Source of the DNA: Nematocida ironsii
Lineage: Eukaryota; Microsporidia
Reading direction: 5' to 3'
NCBI GenBank assembly: GCA_001642415.1
Contig: LTDK01000141.1
Coordinates: forward strand, 22,298-86,297
Length of the DNA stretch: 64,000 nt
Part shown: in pieces, positions 37,122 to 48,054 of the stretch
Layout of the letters: each line of letters begins with the position of its first letter
Numbering within the stretch: the stretch's first letter is position 1
The notes under the pieces: generated by a model
What the model saw: the letters and a program-made list of their open reading frames with translations, nothing else
Database searches by the model: none
Told to the model about the DNA's origin: nothing
Program-made: the position numbers and the translations under genes

Positions 37122-38144
37122 ATGTTACTGGACAGAAAATTGCGCAGAGAAAGAAGAGAGTGGATGGATTCTGTGAGAGCAGAGGAGAGGCGCCTCGAAT
37201 CAAAAAAGAGAAAGGAACTTTTGTATAAATCATACGAAAGAGATGTTGTTGTGCCAAAAGAAATACGTAACGAGATTGACGAGGATAAGCTAACTGCCGA
37301 GGAAGCACTCCAAGATGCAATTTATGCATTTGAGAGCGGGGAAAAGGAGGATGAGTTCTCAAATACCGAGGCCCGGCCAATTATTACAACGTCAAGATCG
37401 CCATCTGATCCTCTTGTCAGATTTGCTAAAGCGCTAAAGAACATTTTGCCAAATGCAGAAAAGCTTAACAGAGGAAAACATATGATACAGGAGTTAGTGC
37501 AGGGCGCAATAAAAAACAACCACACTGATCTTATAATGGTAAATGAGCACAGTGGTGTTCCATCATCGCTGATTATATCGCATCTACCGCATGGGCCAAC
37601 TACGTATTTCAGCATACACCACCCAAACATTGACACAGAAGAGCCAATAAGCACAGCTGCGCCCGCAGTTGTTTTTGACAACTTCACAACGCCACTTGGT
37701 CTGCGTGTGAAAAGAATTCTGTCATCTCTTTTCCCCCAGCTGCCGGGAAGAGAGAAGCCAAAGAGAATGGTGAGCTTTATTAATAGGGAGGACAGCATAC
37801 TGTTTACACAGTTCAAGACCTCATTCAAACAGGGCGAGATTGAGTTGCAAAAAATATGCCCACAGTTCACGCTAAAGCTGTACGAGATTCGGGCTGGTAC
37901 TCTGGACATGACATATGCAGAAAAAGAGTTTGTCTTCCGACCGTATCTTAATACAGCAAGAAAAAAGTTCTATTTGGGAGAGGAGACTGATGACGTTCCG
38001 CAGGAGCAGTCAGAGGAGAAAAAAGAGAAATCTGCTAAAGAAGGAGAAGAGAAGAAAAAGACAAGCAGCAAAGACAGAAAAAAGGTTGATGATAGAAGCA
38101 TGTGGCAGAGAAGACTTAGCAAAGAAAGTCAAAAAATGCGATAA
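37122..38144 (+). CDS. IMP4: U3 snoRNP protein Imp4 (Brix domain)
   Basis: A 340-residue protein; the ATG at 37122 gives the family's basic N-terminus (M-L-x-D-R-K-L-R-R-E-R-R-E), while the open frame further upstream begins only with GTG. The Brix domain covers about residues 85-290: I-I-T-T-S-R-S-P-S, F-A-K-x-x-K-x-I-L-P-N-A-x-x-L-N-R-G, H-S-G-V-P-S-S-L-I-I-S-H-L-P-H-G-P-T, and F-D-N-F-T-T-P-L-G-x-R-V. These are the Imp4 versions of the motifs, distinct from Rpf1 or Brx1. Imp4 helps pair U3 snoRNA with pre-rRNA in the small-subunit processome. A Lys/Glu-rich tail is added. Derlin follows 45 bases downstream on the same strand. Confidence 0.92.
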   Translation: MLLDRKLRRERREWMDSVRAEERRLESKKRKELLYKSYERDVVVPKEIRNEIDEDKLTAEEALQDAIYAFESGEKEDEFSNTEARPIITTSRSPSDPLVRFAKALKNILPNAEKLNRGKHMIQELVQGAIKNNHTDLIMVNEHSGVPSSLIISHLPHGPTTYFSIHHPNIDTEEPISTAAPAVVFDNFTTPLGLRVKRILSSLFPQLPGREKPKRMVSFINREDSILFTQFKTSFKQGEIELQKICPQFTLKLYEIRAGTLDMTYAEKEFVFRPYLNTARKKFYLGEETDDVPQEQSEEKKEKSAKEGEEKKKTSSKDRKKVDDRSMWQRRLSKESQKMR

Positions 38145-38189
38145 GGCACTATTAATAGATATATAATTGTTTATTTTATTTTTATTGAA

Positions 38190-38897
38190 ATGCAAATTGA
38201 GTCTCATATTGTACAATTCTATAAATCTATCCCAATAGTCAGCAGAACTCTGTTCACAATAAGCATGGGGCAGACTGTACTTACGTACTTAGATATAATT
38301 AGCCCATACAATCTTATATATTCATTTCCCCATATAAAGCAGCTAGAGCTGTGGAGGATTGTAACTGCGTTTTTCTACTGGGGCCCTGCTACACTTGACA
38401 CTTTAGTGCATCACTTCTTTATGCTGAAGTACTGCATTATGATGGAAGAGGCGGGAAGCAATCCAGCAGAGTTTCTGTATATGATTCTTGTGGGAATGGC
38501 ACAAATACTAGTGTTTGCAACTGCACTTGGGCTGCAGAGGCTTTCGAGTATACTATCAACATATATTATTTATGTATGGAGCAGGAAAAACCCTCTTATT
38601 GTGGTGCAGTATATGGGTTTGTTCAGTCTGCCAGCGCATTATATACCGTGGATTATGTTTATATTCTCATACCTGGCAGAAAGGTCCCTGCCAATAAATG
38701 ATCTAATTGGGATTTTAACAGGACATGTATACTTCTACTTTAAAACAGTCTACATAAAAACGAACCCAGGAAGTGACCCGCTGGCAACGCCGCAGTTTCT
38801 TAAAAATCTGTTTATAAAAAGAAAAGCACAGAGCACCCAGTCCGAAAGGCCGACGGGCACACGAAGGCCAACAACACTCGCGGATTTAGAGGAATAA
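38190..38897 (+). CDS. DER1: Derlin, ER-associated degradation factor
   Basis: A 235-residue rhomboid pseudoprotease, ATG at 38190. The Derlin W-R motif is at W55-R56 (E-L-W-R-I-V-T-A-F-F-Y-W-G), followed by about five more helices, Y-V-W-S-R-K-N-P near 127-134, and a G-x-x-x-G-H (G-I-L-T-G-H) near 174-179. There is no catalytic Ser/His pair, as expected for Derlins, which help move misfolded proteins out of the ER. The C-terminus is polar with Thr/Arg repeats; I see no SHP box. With SND3 at 15731 it is the second ER membrane-protein handling factor in the window. Confidence 0.9.
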   Translation: MQIESHIVQFYKSIPIVSRTLFTISMGQTVLTYLDIISPYNLIYSFPHIKQLELWRIVTAFFYWGPATLDTLVHHFFMLKYCIMMEEAGSNPAEFLYMILVGMAQILVFATALGLQRLSSILSTYIIYVWSRKNPLIVVQYMGLFSLPAHYIPWIMFIFSYLAERSLPINDLIGILTGHVYFYFKTVYIKTNPGSDPLATPQFLKNLFIKRKAQSTQSERPTGTRRPTTLADLEE

Positions 38898-39289
38898 GTA
38901 TGTGTGCTAGTAGCACTGGATGTAAAACATAGGTAGCATAGATAATAAATCTGCTAATACACGCACATTGCCATTATATATGCAAAAGATCTTTTTATAT
39001 ATTTTATACCTAGGTAAGCAGGCATAAAAAATCAGGAAAAAATAGCTAGACAGAAAAATAAAGCATGTCCTAGAATATTTTAAATTTCTCTATTGTTTTT
39101 TGGGTTATTTTGGCTGATATGATTTCTTCCTACCAGCAGCATAGGATGATTACGAATGGCGCATTGCGCGCATGCTACTGCATAGTAGAGCATATAGAGA
39201 AAGAATAAAGTGCGCGCAGTTTTGTTATGGAAATGAGATAGTATATAGAACGGGATTGTAATATACATTTTATTTTTATTGTTCACGCA
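38898..39289. other. Intergenic region
   Basis: Contains a patch with GCGC palindromes and a CTACT-GCAT-AGTAG hairpin near 39158-39190. An antisense frame that overlaps the SPT5 start is not credible. No gene seen. Confidence 0.4.
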
Positions 39290-40948
39290 ATGGTAAAGAG
39301 AAAGCATGTAGTAGATTCTGATAGTGAAGAAGAGTTCAAAGCAACCAAATTCGTAGATGTTGAAGCGTCAGAGGACGAGCCATCGGAGGATGAAAGCATG
39401 AACTCCTTTATAAATGAGCTGGCAGAGGATGTAGAGGCAGCAGAGGAGGAGGAAGAAGAGCCAGAAGAGCAAGCAGAATATGCAGAGGAAAGCGGGGAAG
39501 AGGAAGATTTACATGACTTTGAGGAGTATACAAAAACAGTGGAGGAGAGATACAAAGCAGTGGATGCAATGGAGGTCGAAGAAATACCGCAACAGCTGCT
39601 TTTGCCAACAGATAAGTCACCAAAGCTGTGGCTTATTCGGTGCACTCCCGCCAAAGAGAAGCAGATTGTTCTGTCGATTATCAGGAAGGCCATTTTGAAT
39701 AAGTTAAATATAACCTCTGCACTGACAAACGAGCTAGTGAAGGGGTACATATACGTAGAGGCGTACCAGAAACAGCAAGTGCTGCAGGCAATAGATGGAA
39801 TATTTGGTGCGTTTAAAACCAATATAACACAGATACCAAATAAGGAGATGGCAGATGTTCTGTACATACCAGAGCTAGATCCAGTTATCTATAAGGAAGG
39901 AAATTATCTGCGGGTAGTAAAAGGAGTTCATTCAGGGGAAATCGCCAAAATTGACTCGCTTGGCACAGGAAAGGACAAAATAATGGTTATGCTGGTTCCA
40001 AAGATAAACCACAAGCATAAGCTGTTTAATCCAAATGACTTTAACAAATCTGAAATATATAAAATGTCTAAGAGCACCTGGGTTTATAAAAAAGAAATGT
40101 ATAAAGACGGGCATTTGCTTAAGGGACTGCCTATATCCTATCTAGCTGCAACTCCAGCAGTCACAAAAGAGGAAAAGAAGTGGTTTGATACGGCAGAGAA
40201 TAAAAAGACGGCAGGGGTGTTGTTTGTTAAGGATGAGGTTGTAGAGATCGTGTATGGTGGACTAAAAGGTGCGATTGGAAAGGTATTGAGTGTTGGCGAG
40301 GAGGATGCGCTCATCAAGATAGGAGATAAAAAAATAACAGTTTCACTATCAGAAATACGTAAAAAGTATGCAATAGGAGACGAGGTGCTTGTTGTATCAG
40401 GAAGAAAGCGAGGAAAGTGCGGGTTTATTGTGGGGATAGAGGGCAACAAGCTTATGATAGGAATCAACAACTTTACTGATGAAATAGAGGCAGAAATAGA
40501 GGAGGTTAAGCTAAGCTCTGTTCCAGATGCACCAAAAGAAACAGAAAAGGCGCCGGGTAAGATAGCCACCCGGACTAAAAGAGACCCGCTTGTTGATAGG
40601 CAAGGTGAAATAACTGCGGGAGAATATAAAGGAAAGCGGGGAACTATCAAAGACGTGCTGCCAAATGCGTATAGAATACAGCTGATAACCTCCTTAAAGT
40701 GTATATCTGTAAAGAAGTCTGATTTCGAGATACACAAGAGGAATTCAGCGCCGCAGATGAGAGAGACTGATCAGTTTGAAAAAGAAGAAATGCTTAATAG
40801 CATAGAACAGGACAAAAACCGAACATACTCAGATGATGAGGACAGCAGCACAACTCCCGTCCAGGATGAAGGCACGCCTTTAATAGAATCAGAGGTGTAT
40901 ACTCCAACCAAGCCAATTAACTCTTATAGCTTTTCAGATGACGAGTAA
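39290..40948 (+). CDS. SPT5: Transcription elongation factor Spt5
   Basis: A 552-residue protein, about half the length of yeast Spt5. A very acidic N-terminus (residues 1-100) leads to the NGN domain (about 111-195; K-L-W-L-I-R-C...V-K-G-Y-I-Y-V-E-A), the part that binds Spt4 and the polymerase clamp. KOW-type segments follow near 204 (G-N-Y-L-R-V-V-K-G-x-H-S-G), 300-330, 370 and 440 (G-E-Y-K-G-K-R-G-T). The C-terminal repeat region is reduced to a short Ser/Thr/Pro stretch, so the phosphorylated CTR of other eukaryotes is mostly gone. Rpb7 at 48279 is a partner on the same polymerase. Confidence 0.92.
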   Translation: MVKRKHVVDSDSEEEFKATKFVDVEASEDEPSEDESMNSFINELAEDVEAAEEEEEEPEEQAEYAEESGEEEDLHDFEEYTKTVEERYKAVDAMEVEEIPQQLLLPTDKSPKLWLIRCTPAKEKQIVLSIIRKAILNKLNITSALTNELVKGYIYVEAYQKQQVLQAIDGIFGAFKTNITQIPNKEMADVLYIPELDPVIYKEGNYLRVVKGVHSGEIAKIDSLGTGKDKIMVMLVPKINHKHKLFNPNDFNKSEIYKMSKSTWVYKKEMYKDGHLLKGLPISYLAATPAVTKEEKKWFDTAENKKTAGVLFVKDEVVEIVYGGLKGAIGKVLSVGEEDALIKIGDKKITVSLSEIRKKYAIGDEVLVVSGRKRGKCGFIVGIEGNKLMIGINNFTDEIEAEIEEVKLSSVPDAPKETEKAPGKIATRTKRDPLVDRQGEITAGEYKGKRGTIKDVLPNAYRIQLITSLKCISVKKSDFEIHKRNSAPQMRETDQFEKEEMLNSIEQDKNRTYSDDEDSSTTPVQDEGTPLIESEVYTPTKPINSYSFSDDE

Positions 40949-42072
<1,124 letters not shown>

Positions 42073-42170
42073 GGGGTGCCCTACAGGAAATAAATGATGT
42101 TTGCTACCGGTATTTTTGGTGTTTTTAGTCCTCTCAGTTTAATAATAGAATTTGAGAGTGTTTTGTTTTT

Positions 42171-43766
42171 ATGGATAATCCAGACAAAATATTCAGAGAG
42201 CCATGGGGATCGCAGGCCCAGCAGGGAAGGAGTGCTCAAGAAGAAACCATTCGCAAAACAGAGGCTGCGTGGGTCCGTGCACAGGATGTTCTTCCTAAGG
42301 CGCAGGAGGCGCTTGAAGAAATAAGAGCTGCTGGTAAAGAAATATCCAGAATAAAAGAAACGATGGAGGATGCAAAGGAAGACATTGTGCGAATTGAAGG
42401 ACTAACAGAGGAAGTTGAAAGGGAAATAAGAATAAAAAGAGAGGCACTTGATATACTTGATAATATTGTAGATAGTATAAAAATATCAAAGGATGAGATA
42501 CAGGCCTTAGAAGAGCCGATATTCACAACTGCGCAAGAAATAGCCAAAATAGAAGAAGCTCTACATAAAGTTGATAAGTGTTTGGGGATAAAGGATGAAA
42601 GAATTTTGTCAATTCGGCTGGTTCAAGAAAGACAGAAGGTATTTCAAGGGGTGTCTGCTAGGTTTGAAAAAAAGACAAGAGAGTTCATTCTTAAGGTATG
42701 CTTAAGAAATAAAAAAACTCCAACAGAGGTGCATGATTTCATGGGAAGATACACCGAAATAATAAACTATCTAGTGAGAAAGGGTGGGTTTGAAGAGTGC
42801 CTGCGTGCATACACTGCAACTATATCCAAGTTACACCGGGCCTGTATTCTAAACAAGGTAGAAGAGATCGCAAAACCATTCAAAAAATCCAAAAACATAC
42901 TAGAATTTAACGGAAAGATAGAACCTGCTATCATATTGCTAATACAGCTGATGTATTCTCTTGTGGCAACTGAAGAGTACTTTTTATCAGAGATATTTAC
43001 TATGAACGGGAGCGGGGCAAACACAAATACACTTCGAGACATATTTATACCAGCGGAGCAGGAGCTACTCGCGCTGCCTGGCATTCTGTACAACTATGGA
43101 TATGAGGTTGGGGTGATTAATCTTTTAGCAAGCAAATTTGAGTGGCCTGCTACTCCTAGCAATACGCCATCAGAAAAAGCAGCTGCACATAAAATAAGCG
43201 GGCTAATTCCACAGATAAAGAAGAAAGTACATGAATTGAAAGAAACATACCTTAAAAATATGAAAAAGATCATATCAAAAGAGTACTCAAAGGAGGGCGC
43301 AATCGAGCTAGACAGAACATTCTATAATACGGTAGATGTGTCAGTGGTTCCATCTGTAAATACTGAAGTGCTAAAGCTAAATTTAACATACTCTAGCAAA
43401 GTAAGCGCACAAGCAGAAAGAGTTTACCAGGTAGTAAAAAGAGCCTCTATTCTTGGATCCATCCAGGCACACTGTTTAGAAAATAAACAGCTGTATGAAC
43501 CCAATGTAAATTCCCTTTTAGATGAGGAAATAGAGAAAACAACGAGCAATCTGCTATATCTTACAGAGAACAAAGTATTTGAAAAAGAAAAGCTTTCTAG
43601 TATAGTTAAAAGAACAAAGGAAATCATGGGCCTATTAAATAACGTAGAAGATCCATTGGGAAATGGGCTGCAGGTTGCATTTAAAGACATGGTTTTATCA
43701 AAGGCAAATTTCCACCAAAGAAATGATATAGCTGCAGTTTTAACAGCTAATAAGAAAGACAAGTGA
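42171..43766 (+). CDS. SEC3: Exocyst subunit, Sec3-like
   Basis: A 531-residue protein, ATG at 42171. Residues about 25-170 are strongly coiled-coil. The rest is helical with the feel of the Sec3 C-terminal rods: a Y-T-E-I-I-N-Y-L...F-E-E-C-L-R-A-Y-T-A-T-I-S-K-L-H segment near 195-225 (Y-x-x-L-V...F-x-x-L...Y-x-x-x-I-S-x-L-Y in the family), then M-Y-S-L-V-A-T-E-E-Y-F-L. No PH-like N-terminal domain is present, so it is shorter than yeast Sec3. The exocyst tethers secretory vesicles at the plasma membrane. Other CATCHR tethers share this helical look, so the subunit name is tentative. Confidence 0.55.
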   Translation: MDNPDKIFREPWGSQAQQGRSAQEETIRKTEAAWVRAQDVLPKAQEALEEIRAAGKEISRIKETMEDAKEDIVRIEGLTEEVEREIRIKREALDILDNIVDSIKISKDEIQALEEPIFTTAQEIAKIEEALHKVDKCLGIKDERILSIRLVQERQKVFQGVSARFEKKTREFILKVCLRNKKTPTEVHDFMGRYTEIINYLVRKGGFEECLRAYTATISKLHRACILNKVEEIAKPFKKSKNILEFNGKIEPAIILLIQLMYSLVATEEYFLSEIFTMNGSGANTNTLRDIFIPAEQELLALPGILYNYGYEVGVINLLASKFEWPATPSNTPSEKAAAHKISGLIPQIKKKVHELKETYLKNMKKIISKEYSKEGAIELDRTFYNTVDVSVVPSVNTEVLKLNLTYSSKVSAQAERVYQVVKRASILGSIQAHCLENKQLYEPNVNSLLDEEIEKTTSNLLYLTENKVFEKEKLSSIVKRTKEIMGLLNNVEDPLGNGLQVAFKDMVLSKANFHQRNDIAAVLTANKKDK

Positions 43767-44220
43767 TCTGTAAATAAAAGAGTATGGTGGATTCAGACTT
43801 ATTCTCTGGATTTGCCTATCTTATTAGGCAGACTAATATTGGCAAAGTGCCTTAACAGGAAGAATATATATAATAAAGTGCACATACTCCAAATCCATAT
43901 ATATGCTAATTATTATTATAACTCATCGGCCATTTGAGTTCTGTATGAACTGAAGCGTTATTCTAATAGAACTGCATGTGTTCTTTATTCTCTTTGTAGT
44001 GGTGGTATTTATTAAAGACTATTTGAATTAAATTATAAATCGATGAGTATATACACGATTTCTTTGAGTAATGCCAAGTGTGTTTGCATAATATGGTGCC
44101 TAGAATTTTATTTCTTTTAATCCCATTATAAGCAGTGACTTTCAAGCCTAGTGTTTCTATACGATTTCATCTTGCCCGGTGGAATAATTAGTGATTTAGT
44201 AATTTCTTTTTCTTTCTTGT
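43767..44220. other. Intergenic region
   Basis: AT-rich with no gene I can support. A 23-codon frame from 43785 is too short to call. Confidence 0.4.
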
Positions 44221-45654
44221 ATGGGAGTAGAATCTACTTCAATTAAGAGTATCCTTCGTGTTCGGCCACCGCACAAAGACAAAAGACTACGAGTAAAGGA
44301 CAAAACGGTTTATGTAGATAAGAATGACCAGGAGGAACTGTCTTTTCTTTTTGACGCCGCGTATAAAAGCAATAGCACGCAAGAGGACATATACCGTGAT
44401 ATAGAGGCATACTTAGACAACATAGCAAGAGGAATAAACACGTCAATACTTGCCTATGGCGCTACGGGCTCTGGCAAGACATACACAATGTGTGGGTCTT
44501 CAGAAAATCCAGGTATTATTCCAAGAATAGCAGCAGACCTATTTGGAAGGTACACAGAGACTCTTTCTGTTCTGTTCAAGGTTCAGATTGAAATGTCGTA
44601 TATTGAAATATATAATGAAAAGGTGTACGATCTTCTCGCAGAAGAGCCTGTCTCTCTCCCCGTAAGAGAAGACTCGCACGGGAAGGTGGTGATACAGGGC
44701 GTTTTGGAAGAAAAGGTGAGAAATAAGAATGAGTTTGAAAGTCTATTCAAAAAAGGTGGGCAAAGAAGAAAGCAGCGAAAAACTCTTTTAAACACAGAAA
44801 GCAGTAGAAGTCATGCGATTGTAACTCTTTTTGTCACTCTTTCTACGGAGTCTACAATGGTCAGAACAAAAATAAATCTAGTTGACCTGGCGGGTAGTGA
44901 AAACAACAAAAGAACGGGGAATGAGGGTATGAGCATGGTGGAAAGTGCAAGCATAAACAGAAGCCTGTTTGTACTGAATAAAGTAATTGAGAGTCTGGGA
45001 AAAGGCAATGCACGGATTCCGTACAGAGACAGCAAGCTGACAAGAATACTCCAAGACTCTCTTGGCGGTCTAAGTGACTGTGCTCTTATTGTAAACATCC
45101 AGGGGGACTCTTCAGCGGAAACAGTCAGCACACTTGCATTTTCTGGAAAAAGTAGAAAAGTCAAGCTAAAGCCACAGAGTGAAAAAATAGCGTTTAACAA
45201 ATGGACAAGTATAGTCAAAGAAAAAGCGCTTCCTCACTCCAGACTGCCCACTAGAGGGTACTCTGGCGATGGAACCTTTCCGGGTGGAAAGCGAATTAAA
45301 GGCTGCATGCCATTAGGGTTTAATAGAAGCTATGAAAACCACGATTCAAATAGCAATAATAATAATGCTGAGAGAGAGGAGAAGAAGGCGAGCAAAAAAT
45401 CTACACTATCCCACAACAAAAACGAACCAAAGGAAAAGAAAAGAACTGTAAAGCATTGCAAAAAGCAGAGCATAGAGATTGTTTTAGAGATTGTAAATAG
45501 TGGAGATTTTCTGCGAATAAAATCTCTTCCCATGATAGGAGATCAAAGGGCAGAAAAGATTATAAAGTATGCACAGAAGAAACCAATCACAGATATCAAT
45601 GAGCTACTTCAGGCAGGAATTACAAAGAAAATACTTGCTAATCTGGTGTTTTAG
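44221..45654 (+). CDS. Kinesin-10 (KIF22/Kid-like) with C-terminal HhH
   Basis: A 477-residue motor, ATG at 44221. The kinesin head fills residues 1-320: P-loop G-A-T-G-S-G-K-T (80-87), switch I N-T-E-S-S-R-S-H-A (191-199), switch II L-V-D-L-A-G-S-E (220-227), and Y-R-D-S-K-L-T-R-I-L. A Lys/Asn/Ser-rich neck region follows. Residues about 418-477 are a helix-hairpin-helix domain (L-E-I-V-N-S-G-D...L-P-M-I-G-D-Q-R-A-E-K-I-I), the same C-terminal arrangement as chromokinesin KIF22, which binds DNA and pushes chromosome arms. The stalk is much shorter than in animals, so a compact chromokinesin is likely. Confidence 0.88.
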   Translation: MGVESTSIKSILRVRPPHKDKRLRVKDKTVYVDKNDQEELSFLFDAAYKSNSTQEDIYRDIEAYLDNIARGINTSILAYGATGSGKTYTMCGSSENPGIIPRIAADLFGRYTETLSVLFKVQIEMSYIEIYNEKVYDLLAEEPVSLPVREDSHGKVVIQGVLEEKVRNKNEFESLFKKGGQRRKQRKTLLNTESSRSHAIVTLFVTLSTESTMVRTKINLVDLAGSENNKRTGNEGMSMVESASINRSLFVLNKVIESLGKGNARIPYRDSKLTRILQDSLGGLSDCALIVNIQGDSSAETVSTLAFSGKSRKVKLKPQSEKIAFNKWTSIVKEKALPHSRLPTRGYSGDGTFPGGKRIKGCMPLGFNRSYENHDSNSNNNNAEREEKKASKKSTLSHNKNEPKEKKRTVKHCKKQSIEIVLEIVNSGDFLRIKSLPMIGDQRAEKIIKYAQKKPITDINELLQAGITKKILANLVF

Positions 45655-46131
45655 CTAATACTTTAAACGAATAAATGCGCATGCATTCTGTTTTACTTCA
45701 GGCTATTTTTAGATAATATCATTATACACTATTATTCATACGTTTATTTCAGATTATGTTCACAAAACGATATCATATAACAAAAAAATCCATGTATGTG
45801 CTCTAAACTATTTAACAAATGATTTTAGTTTTCGGATATTTATATAAAATAAGAACTTCTAGGTTATTCGTATAAAGAAGGGCATATTTATTTTATTTGT
45901 AAGTAATTGGGTGCAGAAAGAGAAAAGATATGAGCCCATGCATGTTTGTTGCTTTCATGTAAGAACACAATATTTCAGATATTTAGGTAAATCCGTGGGT
46001 ATAACAGAAAGTAATATGAAATCAGCAACGCATGACTGAACTATGGAGTGTTTGAAAATGAAGAGGGATTTTTTATTCACTATGTATAGAGCTACAACAA
46101 ACACAATTTAAATAGAACTGACATTTTTTAT
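45655..46131. other. Convergent intergenic region
   Basis: AT-rich DNA between the kinesin and STE12 genes; nothing beyond AATAAA-like sites seen. Confidence 0.4.
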
Positions 46132-47100
46132 TTATCCTCTTTGAAATCCACCACTGCTGCTCCCATATGTAAGTTTTTTGGGGTTAATAAATGAAAAGTC
46201 GTCTAATTCTGACTTCTTATTACTACAGCCCGTGTCAAATATCAAAGATTTCTCAAATGGCTGTGGAAAAGAGAAATTGTCTCCTATGATGCTTTCAATG
46301 AAGGCTGAATCATCAGAGAAAAAATCAAGTTCATTAAAGCTATACGTATTTGTTTCGGGCTTTGCTGCTGTAGGCTGTATAAACTGCTGGATGTGCGAGG
46401 TATATGAAGGGGCAGCCGGGGTAAATACCGGCGTGGGGTTTGGAAGAGTTGAGTCTTTAAACAAATCAATCTCCACTGAAGACATCTCGGGCCTTTCCTT
46501 GGGGCGCTGCATTGGCTTAACTAGAGGAAGCATTTTCTTCTTTTCCTCCATCTTAGTGTCTCTAATATATGTCTTCAGGCTTCTCTTCTGCTGCGCAAAT
46601 GTTTGTGGCCTAGGCACCCCAGGCATACCGCACATATATTTGCTATAGGTATACAGGTTGGTTTCTCGCCTTAAATCCCTTTCAAGAGCATCGCAGAAAA
46701 GGGCATCGTGTGGAACTGAGTACCAGAAAAATACTTTCTGCTTTTTTTGGGTTCGGATACATCCGTTTTTGTACAGAAACTCAAGAAAGTCTGACCTAGG
46801 GGATTCTAAGGTGGCATCTATACCAGGCTTCAGATTTCTTAGATCTGAGAACACTCCTTCTTCAAACTTTTTGTGGCTGGAAATGTGCCGCCCTGCATTC
46901 TGGAATCTCCACACAAGAACCTTCACAATATCTGTGCCTGTAATATAAAAGTGCATATTCCATAAAATGCAATGGATATAGTCCCCATTCTTTAATTGGT
47001 ATTTTCTAATTCTTTCTCCCTCTCTAAAATCCTTCGGTGAGTTAGCTAGAAAATGAAACAACTCTTTATCTCCCTGTTCTTCTAACTGGTTATAATTCAT
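46132..47100 (-). CDS. STE12: Ste12-like transcription factor
   Basis: A 322-residue protein beginning at the ATG at 47100. The STE DNA-binding domain covers about residues 20-150: R-K-Y-Q-L-K-N-G-D-Y-I-H-C-I-L-W-N near 32-48, I-T-G-T-D-I-V near 54-60, K-K-F-E-E-G-V-F-S-D-L-R-N-L-K-P-G near 77-93, then C-I-R-T-Q-K-K-Q-K-V-F-F-W-Y-S-V-P-H-D-A-L-F. This is a near-textbook fungal STE domain. No C2H2 fingers follow, unlike filamentous-fungal forms. The C-terminal half is Pro/Ser/Phe-rich with acidic patches and could activate transcription. In fungi Ste12 binds TGAAAC-type sites; one inverted pair lies at 14752-14800. Confidence 0.93.
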   Translation of the reverse strand: MNYNQLEEQGDKELFHFLANSPKDFREGERIRKYQLKNGDYIHCILWNMHFYITGTDIVKVLVWRFQNAGRHISSHKKFEEGVFSDLRNLKPGIDATLESPRSDFLEFLYKNGCIRTQKKQKVFFWYSVPHDALFCDALERDLRRETNLYTYSKYMCGMPGVPRPQTFAQQKRSLKTYIRDTKMEEKKKMLPLVKPMQRPKERPEMSSVEIDLFKDSTLPNPTPVFTPAAPSYTSHIQQFIQPTAAKPETNTYSFNELDFFSDDSAFIESIIGDNFSFPQPFEKSLIFDTGCSNKKSELDDFSFINPKKLTYGSSSGGFQRG

Positions 47101-47280
47101 AATCAACAACACATATTTGGGTTTATATCCCGGGGTTGAAACAGTTTCATGGTAACGGTTTCGTAGAACAGCAAATAAACAAACAATGGAACCTGAATTA
47201 TTTTCAGCACCATGTATCCATCAATGCAGTGAATCTGCTAAAAAGAGTTAAAATTACTTTTCTGCAAAAATATTCAGCTT

Positions 47281-48054
47281 ATGCGAAAGTCCAAACCATC
47301 TACAAAGGCAAAGAAAGAAAAAGCAGGACAGAAAGCGGAAAGGCCCGCCACTGCCATACAGCCTCTTACAGAAGATGCAATGGGCGTGCTATTAAGGACA
47401 AAAAACTACCAGGCATACCGAAAGACCTCCAACAACAAAACAAATGAATACGCAGAAGCCATATACGCACTGCTTGGTGAACAAAAGGCTCAGGAGAAAG
47501 AAGAAGCAAAGAAAAAGATGCCAAGCAGCTTCCATGTAAATAAAATACAAGTAACTGAAGAAAGCCATAGCAAGGAAGATACCAGCGCAGAAGCAGACAA
47601 ATCCACATCAGATGAAATAAAAGAAGAGGATACTCCCGAAATAAAAGAAGATACTACTACTGATGCAAAAGAAGACCCCCCAAGCAAAATAGTAAGCCTT
47701 AGTACATGGGCACTAAAGTTGGTCCCAACCACTGACAATTCTCTGGATTTAATTGTGCTTGGTGTAATAAAAGGCAGTGATGATATAGTACAGAGCTCTT
47801 TTATAAAGAAAAGAGCGTCTATTCGGCAGGTTATGTCTAAAAACACAACATATATCTTGGAAAGCTCCTGTGACAGCACGGTGACTCCATTTCCGGGATT
47901 CCGGGATAGCACTTTAAACAGGTTCAAAAATGGATTTCCATCTAACTGGAGTGCTCTTATTCGGGCAGAGGTAAGGTATTTACAAAAAGTAAATCAGACA
48001 GCAGAGAAGGTAAACAAGCCAGCAGCCAGAACAAAAAGAAGGCGCTTGGGATGA
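47281..48054 (+). CDS. SANTA-domain protein (KNL2/Mis18BP1-like)
   Basis: A 257-residue basic-to-acidic protein, ATG at 47281. Residues 1-30 are Lys-rich, and 90-135 are Ser/Glu/Asp-rich. A SANTA-like domain lies at about 138-227: S-L-S-T-W-A-L-K-L-V-P, a strand with L-I-V-L-G, V-Q-S-S-F-I-K-K-R, Y-I-L-E, then P-G-F...R-F-K-N-G-F-P-S-N-W. The order (W near the start, S-S-x-I-x-x-R, Y-x-L-x-G/E, and G-F-P-x-x-W at the end) is that of SANTA. In animals and plants this domain marks Mis18BP1/KNL2, which licenses CENP-A loading at centromeres. No SANT/Myb domain or CENPC motif is present here. The tail ends K-R-R-R-L-G. Confidence 0.75.
   Translation: MRKSKPSTKAKKEKAGQKAERPATAIQPLTEDAMGVLLRTKNYQAYRKTSNNKTNEYAEAIYALLGEQKAQEKEEAKKKMPSSFHVNKIQVTEESHSKEDTSAEADKSTSDEIKEEDTPEIKEDTTTDAKEDPPSKIVSLSTWALKLVPTTDNSLDLIVLGVIKGSDDIVQSSFIKKRASIRQVMSKNTTYILESSCDSTVTPFPGFRDSTLNRFKNGFPSNWSALIRAEVRYLQKVNQTAEKVNKPAARTKRRRLG

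Noticed and set aside
39080..39307. 75-codon minus-strand frame overlapping the SPT5 start
   Set aside because: Overlaps a well-supported gene, lacks domains, and has chance-like composition.
43785..43856. 23-codon plus-strand frame with coding-like composition
   Set aside because: Too short to distinguish from chance and matches nothing I know.
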